64,000 nt of DNA from Omphiscola glabra (Eukaryota > Mollusca > Gastropoda > Lymnaeidae), in contig OZ024808.1 of the NCBI GenBank assembly GCA_964017045.1, positions 10,161,784 to 10,225,783 of the forward strand, in the 5' to 3' direction. The translations under genes and the position numbers were made by a program. The notes under the pieces are model-generated. The model was not told the origin of the DNA. It was given only the letters and a program-made list of their open reading frames with translations, and did not search any database. Shown here piece by piece: positions 20,631-30,231 of this stretch (position 1 is the stretch's first letter; each line of letters opens with the position of its first letter).

Positions 20631-21690
20631 GCCAACAGGTAATCTAGAGATGATAAAAAATAGTATGCCTATAATAATTGATAGAATAAAATCCTAGAAT
20701 TTTTAAGACAATTTCAATGAAATTCAAAATAATTTGTAAACTTACGAACGATAGCCATATCATAAATAAAATTAATTTTAAAAATATTTAGGCAGAGTAA
20801 ACTAAAAGTCCATAGTCCAGAGATGCTATATTTTAAGATTAATTTTTAAAACAATATATTTAACTGTGGGCACGTGTAGTGGACTACGTTTCGTTTGAGA
20901 CGTTTGTTAGGACTAGAGCTAGAACAGCATGGCATTACTGCGATATTTATATAAAAAATAAAAATAATGTTAAATAATTCGTGTAATCATTCATTAATTA
21001 TAAAAATGCTTAAATCAACTTACCAACAATATGGTAGGCTACGTAAATCCACAAAAATGCTTAATATTTGATTTCTTGTGTCGATTTCGAGTCCATCGAT
21101 TAAAATTAGCGATAATAGGTTCATTGAAAAATAACATCATAATTTCAGACAGAAAGCGGAAGTAGAAATGGAAATGTTCAATCCAAGTCAAATTTAAAAA
21201 TATTTGACCAATGAGCTTTGTAAGAAAAGGAAAGGTCAAGGGGTCAATGCCTCGACCAATCATAAAGCTTAAAATACGTTTATAAAGTACGGAATAGCTT
21301 CGCTGTTAATTTTTTGCTATTTTATATCACGGAACCACCGCGTTGCCGCTGCATTTCTCTTTCGATCGATACCAAATATGTGTATGTGCGCTGTTCCGAG
21401 CTACCTGTAACTAAGGACTAAAAAGACAAACTTTGGCTTCCCAAGTTTAATTTTCCTGAAAATGTAGTCTTACCATACCACTTTTAAATACTTATTTAAG
21501 ATCTTTAAAATATATATTTTTAAAAACCCTTAACAGAAAAGTATTCATAAGAGGTTAATCTAGCAGAAAAAAACGTAATCTCATTTTGGAAAAAAATAAC
21601 CAAAGTATCGATTTTTTCACCCGTGGACCACCTTAAAAAAAAATTATAATTCTTAATTTTTTAACACACTAACTTTAAAAAAATCTATTG

Positions 21691-21700
21691 AATTTTTCAG
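21691..21700 (+). other. Candidate splice acceptor
   Basis: AATTTTTCAG precedes the small open frame at 21729-21890 and fits an animal 3' splice site. It lies 54 bp downstream of the TTAA-bounded element. Confidence 0.4.
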
Positions 21701-21728
21701 GCACCAGAAATAACACATGAAGACTTAA

Positions 21729-21890
21729 ATGACATGTCATGCAGAATTCTATGAGAAATGTGACAAAGTGTTGCAAGATTCTGCTATATTATCAATGCTT
21801 CAGGTGGACAAAATCAAAAGGGCCAGAGTTAAAGATGACGTAAAGAAAAAAAACAGATCTATGACCATCAAGTACTTTTTTAATATGTGA
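21729..21890 (+). CDS. Small open frame, possible terminal exon with a PIP-box-like tail
   Basis: ATG at 21729 to TGA at 21888-21890 encodes 53 residues. The text HAEFYEKCDKVLQDS then LQVDKIKRARVKDDVKKKN looks like a charged, helical segment rather than random AT-rich translation. It ends RSMTIKYFFNM. The final SMTIKYFF resembles a PCNA-interacting (PIP) box, usually Q..[ILM]..[FY][FY], except that S replaces Q. A second frame starting at the acceptor (21701) reads APEITHEDLNDMSCRIL before a stop, as if one exon had suffered a 1-bp frameshift near 21745. It could be the last exon of the gene begun at 17376, or a pseudogene fragment. Confidence 0.3.
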   Translation: MTCHAEFYEKCDKVLQDSAILSMLQVDKIKRARVKDDVKKKNRSMTIKYFFNM

Positions 21891-22495
21891 AGGAGCAAAA
21901 ATACAAGTTTGCCAATCTTCATTTTCTATATTATGTACGTATACATTTAGTGTAACAACTTATTGTGTGGTAAATACTTAAAGAAAAGGCTGTTGGAGCA
22001 TAATTCTAATATTACTAATTGAAACTACTCTAACATTTAATTATTTATTTTGATGAGGAGAAAAGCCTTTATGTTAGGTGTTATATCATATTATATTTAA
22101 AAGTAATTGCTTCTTTCAATGTATTCAATAATGTAATAATAATATTATATTTTTAAATAACCACTAAGTTCATTTTGCCCAACTGTATGGTCATGGTTTC
22201 TGGACATCAAAAGTGTTTAGAAAATCAAAAGATGCTTTACAGAGTTAAATGTTTTATGAATTATTATTACTACAAGAGATAGAGAGATAAACTAGCCATG
22301 TAAAAATAATTGTTGTAAAAACTTGCAATGTAAATATAAGCCTTTTATATACATAAATATAATTGTAAACTTGATGTATGTATTATTGATAACCTCTTAT
22401 TTTTTGTCATTATGATTTAATGAGTTTAATGCTATATAAATATCAACTCTCTTAGGAGATATTTTATTCTTTTAAAATCATTTTTATATTTTCAG
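21891..22495. other. AT-rich non-coding sequence
   Basis: No coding text or element recognised. It ends with a pyrimidine-rich stretch, TTTTATATTTTCAG (22482-22495), that looks like a splice acceptor in front of the pseudogene at 22496. Confidence 0.5.
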
Positions 22496-23822
22496 CCATA
22501 CATCCTGACAGAGTATTAAGACTAATACTGGTTTGAGCACGGGAAACCTAGACAAGAGAATAGAAGGGGAGACAGAAAACAAGTTGCCTTTGCAGAAAAG
22601 AAGGAGGCAATTAACATTCAATCTTTCACATGCAGAGCCAGCCATTACGGAAGAAAGGGTGCTCCAGGATGGAAATATTTGTCCTCTGATTTGAATGTAA
22701 ATAAGATGCATTAACTTTTCCTGGAACAAAACCAAACTGCTGTTAGCTACCATTACTATTATGGTGTGTTTATGAGTAACTTCAATTTAGGTTTTGGATA
22801 ACCTGCTACTGACACATGCTCTACTTGCCAATCATTTAAGATGGCTATGAAAAACCCCAAAACTTCAGTGAAGCTCAGAAACAGACCAAAACTGCACACT
22901 TTATTCTTCATCGTAGGAAAGCAAGAACATTTTACAGTCTTCTCAATGATATTCACCGCAATGAGATGACCATTTGCATTGACATGATGGAGAACCTTGT
23001 TCTGCCAAAATTGTCTATTGGTGAAGCCTACTACTCTCGGCAGCTTTATTTTTATGTGCTGGGAATGGTTGTGCACAGGGGTAATGCACCACATTCTGTA
23101 AATGACAATTTTTTCTTCACCTGTTTGGAATGTGAAAATGGCAAAGATTCCAATATGGTTTGTTCTGCTCTGCAGCATCTCCTAACTACTAATCTTTTGC
23201 ATGCATGTTCCAATGCTTGAGTACTTCAGATGTTTTCTGATTCATGCTATGGACAGAACAAGAACATCAAGATGGTGTCTATGCTTCTTTCCTTAAGAAA
23301 GCAATATTTCAAAAAGCTTGTTATCACTCATACGATCCCTGAACAAGGGCACTCTTACCTACCAGCGGATTGTATGTTTGGACAAGTTCAGCTGGAAACA
23401 AAAAAAACAAGATAATATTCTAGAACCCGACAACTATACTATAAGGATATACTGAGCCGGCATGGCAAATTTCACAACTGAAGTCAAGAAATTTGTGAAA
23501 ACAACAAAGACTTTTAAAATTAGTAATGCAAAGAAACTTATCAATTCTGAGAGACTTCAGTTAACAGAAGGCAGCTATCATGCTGACCCAAGCTCTCAAA
23601 ATCTCCTAAAAAAGGGAATGAACTGGCAGACTTTCAAACCAACTATTTTGGAGTCAAGGAACTGTGTTAAGAATGCTAAAAAAAGATGTCAAGAGTCTCC
23701 TCAGTGCTGTGGGTGCAGATGAAAGAATAATATCAATGTACAATACACTACTATCCAATTGCATTGAAGATGCTGACTATTCTGAATCAGACTGCCAATT
23801 TTCTATTTTGTTGTTATTCTGA
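22496..23822 (+). pseudogene. Broken transposase-like protein with GQNKN and GHSYLP motifs
   Basis: Reading across frames gives a recognisable member of a large family of uncharacterised invertebrate proteins with an RNase H-like, transposase-derived core (I believe the DUF7869 type). In order: NRRGDRKQVAFAEKKEAIN, SHYGRKGAPGWKYLSSDL, a CxxC region (DTCSTCQ), ARTFYSLLNDI, LPKLSIGEAYYSRQLYFYV, FSDSCYGQNKN (23233-23265), EQGHSYLPADCMFG (about 23341-23382), and a tail ending ISMYNTLLSNCIEDAD with a stop at 23820-23822. In-frame stops lie at 22712, 22799 and 23218. Frameshifts occur near 22858, 23405, 23440 and 23685. An acceptor-like TTTTCAG precedes the start. The copy cannot make a full protein. 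Confidence 0.75.
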
Positions 23823-23830
23823 TCATATTG

Positions 23831-23854
23831 TATATATATATATATATATATATA
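23831..23854. repeat. (TA)n microsatellite at the Helitron copy 1 left edge
   Basis: Twelve TA dinucleotides immediately precede AAAAAAAGTGAAAATTTG, the start-like text of the Helitron copies. The later copies have a shorter TATATATATAAAAGTGAAAA, so the tract probably expanded. Confidence 0.9.
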
Positions 23855-26022
23855 AAAAAAGTGAAAATTTGTGGGTTTCTTCTTCTTCTATATATTAAGG
23901 GCCCACAATCAATTTATTGATCATTATGGCTCCTATGTCTGTTTGTCTGTTCCACACAGGCTTTTACATGGATTGATGGATCTTGACCAAACTTGGCACA
24001 TATATCCATCATTATCCAGAAGGAACTCTTAAGGGTTTGAGAACTTTTAATAACATTTCGTGTGGGGCGGGGGGCTCAGAATTAGTTTTTTTCTAAAATG
24101 AGCTATATAAATAAAATGACTGACAAATGCTCCAACACTAATAGATGGATATTGACAAAACTCAGTACACATACACTTAATTATCCATATTCAATTACCG
24201 AAGGGAACTGAACTCATAATATCCATCCCTCGGGGGCCCCATTTCCTTTTTCCTTATATAAGTATAGTATAAGCCATATAAATATCAATAGGCTTAGTTA
24301 GACAACACAATAGGTTCTAAGTAAATTGATGGATATATGCCTAGGGTGGTAGCAATACACTTCATTGTCCGTATTGAAATGTCGATGGATTTAAAACTAA
24401 GATTATCATATCAGTGGATTAAAACTAATAATATCCAATCTAGAATTTTCCAGAAAGTTCGATAACTTTCAAACGCTATATCTATGGCATTATTCAATGG
24501 ATTTTAATGAGACAAATTAAAATTTTTAACTTCATAACTTACCTGAATGATTTTTTAGGGCCCCATCTCAAGCAAAACTAATTCTGGTTCAATTATGGAA
24601 TGGGCCCCTCTTTCAACTTAAATTTACTATAGTTATAGAAATGCATTTAGTTGTATAATTTTTCGTATTTGAAGAATAATTAATTTGAAAAGACAGTTTT
24701 TACACATTTTGAGAAGGATAATACATTTTAAGAAAGTTCTGTAGGTGAATAGGCTTAATACTCCTAGAATAATGGATGGATCTTGACCAAAGTGGGCATA
24801 TATATCTATCATTTTCCGGAAGGAACTCTTAAGAGCTTATGAACTTTTTATGACATTCTGTTTTGGGCAGGGGGCCTCGATCTCATTTTTTTCTTATATG
24901 AGTTATATACATAAAATTAACAACAAATACTCCTACATGAAAATTTGTTGTGGGTTTGTTTGTACCACAAAGGCTTTTACACGGATTGATGGATCTTGAC
25001 CATACTTTGCAAATATATCCATCATTATCCGGAAGGAATTTTTAAAGGGTTGAGAACTTCTAATAACATTTCGTTTTGGGCCGGGGGCCCCGAGTTCGTT
25101 TCTTTTCTTATATGAGCTATATAAATAAAATGACCGACAAATACTCCTGCATGAATGGATGGATCTTGACCAAACTTACTACGCATACACTTTATTATCC
25201 ATATTCAAATACCAAAGGGAACTGAATTCATAATATCCATCCCCCTGGGCCCGGGGGCCCCATTTCATTTTCCTTATATAAGCTATATAAATATCAATAG
25301 GCTTAGACAACACTATAGTTTCTATGTGAATTGATGGATATAGGCCTAGGGTGGTAGCAATACATTCATTGACCTTATTGAAATATCCGTGCATTTAAAA
25401 CAAATAATATCCAATCTAGAATTTTCCAGAAATTTCGATAACTTTAAAACACTATATCTATGGTATTATTCAATAGATTTTAATGGGACAAATTTTAACT
25501 TCATAACTTACCTGAATGTATGTTATAGGGCCCCATCTAATCTCAGGCAAAACTAATTCGTTACAATTATAGAATGGGGCAGCTCTTTTAACTTAAATGT
25601 ACTATAGTTATAGAAATGCATTTAGTTGTATAATTTTTCGCATTCGAAGAATAATTACTTAGAAAAGACAGTTTTTACACAGTTTAAGGTGGACAATTAA
25701 CATCAAATACTCCTACATGAGTAGATGGATCTTAACCAAACTTAGTACACATACACTTTATTATCCATATTCAAATACCGAAGGGTACTGAACTTGTAAT
25801 ACCAATTTCTCTGGGGCCCCATTTAATTTTTACTTATTTAAGCTATATATAAATATCAATAGGCTTAGACCGGTACCCCACCGGTATCGGGATCCGACAG
25901 CTATCGTTATCCCACTGGTATCGAGATATCACCGGGATCGGAATACCGACGGGATTGGGATCATAACGGAATTGGGATCCAGAGTGTTTAGAATCCCATA
26001 GGAAACTGGTATACTAACGACA

Positions 26023-26228
26023 TCCCACAAATCTTTTGCTGCCCTCTTGGACACTACTTCTCAGGTAAGTGTCATATTATATTATTAAAATGTTATTGTT
26101 TGTTGATATTTGTTAATTTATTTTCGTTTTTTCTGTTTGTTCGCTGATGAAGGCCTCCTGCCGACACGTTCGTTGTTTTGTTGCGTTCCCTTTTTCAGGT
26201 TAAACCTTACTGTGTGTTACCAATTTCC
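26023..26228 (+). mobile_element. 206-bp insertion in Helitron copy 1 with 13-bp target duplication
   Basis: TATACTAACGACA occurs at 26010-26022 and again at 26229-26241, bracketing 206 bp unlike the Helitron repeats around it. Inside are CAG|GTAAGT (donor-like, GT at 26065) and TTTTTCAG (acceptor-like, AG at 26197-26198), so a 134-bp GT-AG interval is present. It also carries GCTGATGAAGGCCTCCTGCC then GACACGTTCG, related to the motif near 16230. The duplication length suits target-primed insertion of a retroelement fragment. Confidence 0.65.
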
Positions 26229-26329
26229 TATACTAACGACAGCGGGACACCGATGGGATTGGGAGCTAACCCGGATCGGAATAATTATAAGGCTGTAGAC
26301 TGTTTAAGTTCCTTCGTTCCGAATGCTAT

Positions 26330-26359
26330 CCCGGCAAATTTGCCGGGTATATCCGCTAG
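26330..26359 (+). other. Helitron 3' terminal hairpin and CTAG end, copy 1
   Basis: The palindrome CCCGGCAAATTTGCCGGG can form an 8-9 bp stem. TATATCCG follows, then CTAG, matching the Helitron CTRR terminus. The next base is T, the usual 3' flank. Immediately after comes the start of copy 2. Confidence 0.85.
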
Positions 26360-28469
26360 TATATATATAAAAGTGAAAATGTGTCTGTTCCACACAGGCT
26401 TTTACATGGATTGATGGATCTTGACCAAACTTGGCACATATATCCATCATTATCCAGAAGGAACTCTTAAGGGTTTGAGAACTTTTAATAACATTTCGTG
26501 TGGGGCGGGGGGCTCAGAATTAGTTTTTTTCTAAAATGAGCTATATAAATAAAAGGACTGACAAATGCTCCAACACTAATAGATGGATATTGACAAAACT
26601 CAGTACACATACACTTAATTATCCATATTCAATTACCGAAGGGAACTGAACTCATAATATCCATCCCTCGGGGGCCCCATTTCCTTTTTCCTTATATAAG
26701 TATAGTATAAGCCATATAAATATCAATAGGCTTAGTTAGACAACACAAAAGCTTCTAAGTAAATTGATGGATATATGCCTAGGGTGGTAGCAATACACTT
26801 CATTGTCCGTATTGAAATGTCGATGGATTTAAAACTAAGATTATCATATCAGTGGATTAAAACTAATAATATCCAATCTAGAATTTTCCAGAAAGTTCGA
26901 TAATCTTAAAACGCTATATCTATGGCATTATTCAATGGATTTTAATGAGACAAATTAAAATTTTTAACTTCATAACTTACCTGAATGATTTTTTAGGGCC
27001 CCATCTCAAGCAAAACTAATTCTGGTTCAATTATGGAATGGGCCCCCGGGGCCCCTCTTTCAACTTAAATTTACTATAGTTATAGAAATGCATTTAGTTG
27101 TATAATTTTTCGTATTCGAAGAATAATTAATTTGAAAAGACAGTTTTTACACATTTTGAGAAGGATAATACATTTTAAGAAAGTTCTGTAGGTGAATAGG
27201 CTTAATACTCCTAGAATAATGGATGGATCTTGACCAAAGTGGGCATATATATCTATCATTTTCCGGAAGGAACTCTTAAGAGCTTATGAACTTTTTATGA
27301 CATTCCGTTTTGGGCAGGGGGCCTCGATCTCATTTTTTTCTTATATGAGTTATATACATAAAATTAACAACAAATACTCCTACATGAAAATTTGTTGTGG
27401 GTTTGTTTGTACCACAAAGGCTTTTACACGGATTGATGGATCTTGACCATACTTTGCAAATATATCCATCATTATCCGGAAGGAATTTTTAAAGGGTTGA
27501 GAACTTCTAATAACATTTCGTTTTGGGCCGGGGGCCCCGAGTTCGTTTCTTTTCTTATATGAGCTATATAAATAAAATGACCGACAAATACTCCTGCATG
27601 AATGGATGGATCTTGACCAAACTTACTACGCATACACTTTATTATCCATATTCAAATACCAAAGGGAACTGAATTCATAATATCCATCCCCCTGGGCCCG
27701 GGGGCCCCATTTCATTTTCCTTATATAAGCTATATAAATATCAATAGGCTTAGACAACACTATAGTTTCTATGTGAATTGATGGATATAGGCCTAGGGTG
27801 GTAGCAATACATTCATTGACCTTATTGAAATATCCGTGCATTTAAAACAAATAATATCCAATCTAGAATTTTCCAGAAATTTCGATAACTTTAAAACACT
27901 ATATCTATGGTATTATTCAATAGATTTTAATGGGACAAATTTTAACTTCATAACTTACCTGAATGTATGTTATAGGGCCCCATCTAATCTCAGGCAAAAC
28001 TAATTCGTTACAATTATAGAATGGGGCAGCTCTTTTAACTTAAATGTACTATAGTTATAGAAATGCATTTAGTTGTATAATTTTTCGCATTCGAAGAATA
28101 ATTACTTAGAAAAGACAGTTTTTACACAGTTTAAGGTGGACAATTAACATCAAATACTCCTACATGAGTAGATGGATCTTAACCAAACTTAGTACACATA
28201 CACTTTATTATCCATATTCAAATACCGAAGGGTACTGAACTTGTAATACCAATTTCTCTGGGGCCCCATTTAATTTTTACTTATTTAAGCTATATATAAA
28301 TATCAATAGGCTTAGACCGGTACCCCACCGGTATCGGGATCCGACAGCTATCGTTATCCCACTGGTATCGAGATATCACCGGGATCGGAATACCGACGGG
28401 ATTGGGATCATAACGGAATTGGGATCCAGAGTGTTTAGAATCCCATAGGAAACTGGTATACTAACGACA

Positions 28470-28675
28470 TCCCACAAATCCTTTGCTGCCCTCTTGGACA
28501 CTACTTCTCAGGTAAGTGTCATATTATATTATTAAAATGTTATTGTTTGTTGATATTTGTTAATTTATTTTCGTTTTTTCTGTTTGTTCGCTGATGAAGG
28601 CCTCCTGCCGACACGTTCGTTGTTTTGTTGCGTTCCCCTTTTCAGGTTAAACCTTACTGTGTGTTACCAATTTCC
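28470..28675 (+). mobile_element. 206-bp insertion, duplicated in Helitron copy 2
   Basis: Same element and same 13-bp flanks as at 26023-26228, carried along by the Helitron duplication. It differs by two or three bases (for example AATCCTTT for AATCTTTT). Confidence 0.65.
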
Positions 28676-28776
28676 TATACTAACGACAGCGGGACACCGA
28701 TGGGATTGGGAGCTAACCCGGATCGGAATAATTATAAGGCTGTAGACTGTTTAAGTTCCTTCGTTCCGAATGATAT

Positions 28777-28806
28777 CCCGGCAAATTTGCCGGGTATATC
28801 CGCTAG
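28777..28806 (+). other. Helitron 3' terminal hairpin and CTAG end, copy 2
   Basis: Identical to the copy 1 terminus: 18-nt palindrome, 8-nt spacer, CTAG, then T and the start of copy 3. Confidence 0.85.
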
Positions 28807-29795
28807 TATATATATAAAAGTGAAAATTTGTCTGTTCCACAAAGGCTTTTACATGGATTGAGGAATCTTGACCAAACTTAACAGATGTATCCATCATTAT
28901 CCAGAAGGAAATCTTAAGGGGTTGAGAACTTTTAATAATATTTCGTTTGGGGCTGGGGGCTCCGAATTCGTTTTTTTCGTATATGAGCTATATAAATATC
29001 AATAGGCTTAATACTCCTACATAAATGGATGGATCTTGACCAAACTTAGCTCACATACACTTGATTACCGATACTCAAATACTAAATGGTACAGAACTCA
29101 TAATATCCAGCCCTCTGGAGCCATAGGTCCCATTTCTTTTTTCCTTTCATAAGCTATATAAATATCAATGTTTAATACTCCTATATGAAAAGATGGATCT
29201 TGACAAAAATTGGTTCACATACACTTGATTGTCAATCTTCAAATACCGAAGGCTACTGAACTCATAATATCTATTCAAAGGGGGCAGGGGGCCCCATTGC
29301 ATTTGTCCTTATATAACCAATATAAATATCAATAGGCTTAGACAACACTAAAGATTCTATGTGAATTGATGGATATTGGCCTAACGTGGTAGCAATATAC
29401 TTCACAGGCCGTACTTAAATATCGGTGGATTTAAAACTAATAATATCAAATCTAGAATTTTCCAGAAAGTTCGATAACTTTAAAACGCTATATCTATGGC
29501 ATTATTCAATAGATTTTAATTGGACAAATTAAAAATTTTAACTACATGACTTACCTGAATGATTTTTATAGGGCCCCATGTCAGGCAAAACTTATTCGGT
29601 AAAATTTTGGAATGGGCCCCCGGGTCCCTTATTTTAAATGTACTATAGTTATAGAAATGCATAAAGTTGTATAACTTTTCGTGTTCGAAGAATAATTACT
29701 TAGAAAAGACAGATTTTACACAGTTCGAGGAGGATAATACATAATTTAATATAGAATGTTCCAGAAAGTTCTGTCTATAGACCAATAGGCTTAAT

Positions 29796-29944
29796 CAGAG
29801 ACGTAACAACGGCTTGGCATTGGGGCAGTTGCCAGGGCCCCGGCCTGCGCCTGTTCAAAAGAGCGCCGCTAAATCTCTAATTTTTTAATTTTTATTATTT
29901 AAAAAAAATTAGCCAAAGGCGCCAAAAACCCAGTTACGCCTCTG
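29796..29944. mobile_element. hAT-like MITE 3 (149 bp) with perfect 8-bp target duplication
   Basis: Begins CAGAGACGTAAC and ends GTTACGCCTCTG (inverse CAGAGGCGTAAC), one mismatch in 12. GGCTTAAT flanks it at 29788-29795 and 29945-29952. The Helitron context (ATAGGCTTAATACTCC) is restored when it is removed. No coding capacity. Confidence 0.9.
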
Positions 29945-30060
29945 GGCTTAATACTCCTACATGGATGGCTGGATCTTGACCAAACTTAGTACACATACAC
30001 TTGATTATCTTTATTCAAATACCGAAGAGTACTGAACTCATAATATCAATTTCTCTAAGG

Positions 30061-30231
30061 CAGTGGCGTAGCGGGAGGGGGGAGGGGAAGGGGGGGAGCA
30101 TCATGCCCCGGGCTCAACTCACAAAGGGCTACCAAATGGTATATTTTACATATAATATTGTACGGTTTTATTAGGGGGGGCGCTAAAATGGTATGGTGCC
30201 CCGGGCGCGAGTTAAGCTCGCTACCCCACTG
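30061..30231. mobile_element. hAT-like MITE 4 (171 bp)
   Basis: Begins CAGTGGCGTAGCG and ends CGCTACCCCACTG (inverse CAGTGGGGTAGCG in outline). The flanks are CTCTAAGG (30053-30060) and CTCTGGGG (30232-30239). The sister Helitron copies read TTTCTCTGGGGCCCC at this site, so the original target was CTCTGGGG and the left copy has mutated. Internal sequence includes GCCCCGGG near both ends. Confidence 0.85.

Larger units (their letters stand above)
18157..21636. mobile_element. ~3.47-kb DNA-transposon-like element with TTAA flanks
   Basis: GGTGGTCCATGGGTCAAAAA begins right after TTAA (18157-18160). The inverse, TTTTTTCACCCGTGGACCACC, shortened here to its last part CACCCGTGGACCACC, ends right before TTAA (21633-21636). 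The inverted repeats match over about 20 bp with two mismatches. TTAA target duplications are used by piggyBac and Kolobok elements; which one applies is not determined. The interior has a four-copy ~365-bp degenerate repeat (about 18540-19900) and a broken coding remnant on the minus strand (20107-20630). No intact transposase is present. A minus-strand frame at 21039-21263 (74 codons) shows no domain. Confidence 0.65.
23831..26359 (+). mobile_element. Helitron-like element, copy 1 (~2.53 kb), non-autonomous
   Basis: The right end has the Helitron signature: an 18-nt palindrome CCCGGCAAATTTGCCGGG (26330-26347), 8 nt, then CTAG (26356-26359) followed by T. The left end begins in TA-rich sequence then AAAGTGAAAATTTG. 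The inside holds degenerate ~180-bp blocks around GGATCTTGACCAAACTT and TATCCATATTCAAATACCG, GC palindromic patches such as CCCTGGGCCCGGGGGCCCC (25243-25262), and a block of ACCGGGATCGGAATACCGAC-like repeats (25868-25980). No Rep/helicase is encoded. Copy 1 has an insertion of about 70 bp near its start relative to copy 2 and lacks 9 bp found in copy 2 near 27045. Confidence 0.8.
26360..28806 (+). mobile_element. Helitron-like element, copy 2 (2447 bp)
   Basis: This copy begins TATATATATAAAAGTGAAAA directly after the CTAG of copy 1 and ends at CTAG 28803-28806 behind the same palindrome. It aligns with copy 1 at an offset of 2438 bp on the left and 2447 bp from about 27045 on. I noticed only about ten substitutions plus one 9-bp indel, so the duplication is recent. 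The same 206-bp insertion is present, so it predates the duplication. Open frames at 27626-27841 (minus) and 28557-28861 (plus) are repeats of copy 1 frames and show no domain. Confidence 0.85.

Noticed and set aside
26138..26190. Hammerhead ribozyme (CTGATGA present, also CTGACGA near 16228)
   Set aside because: The downstream GAAA is GACA in the Helitron copies. Stem II needs an unpaired A, and I could not pair stems I and III around a plausible cleavage site in either locus.
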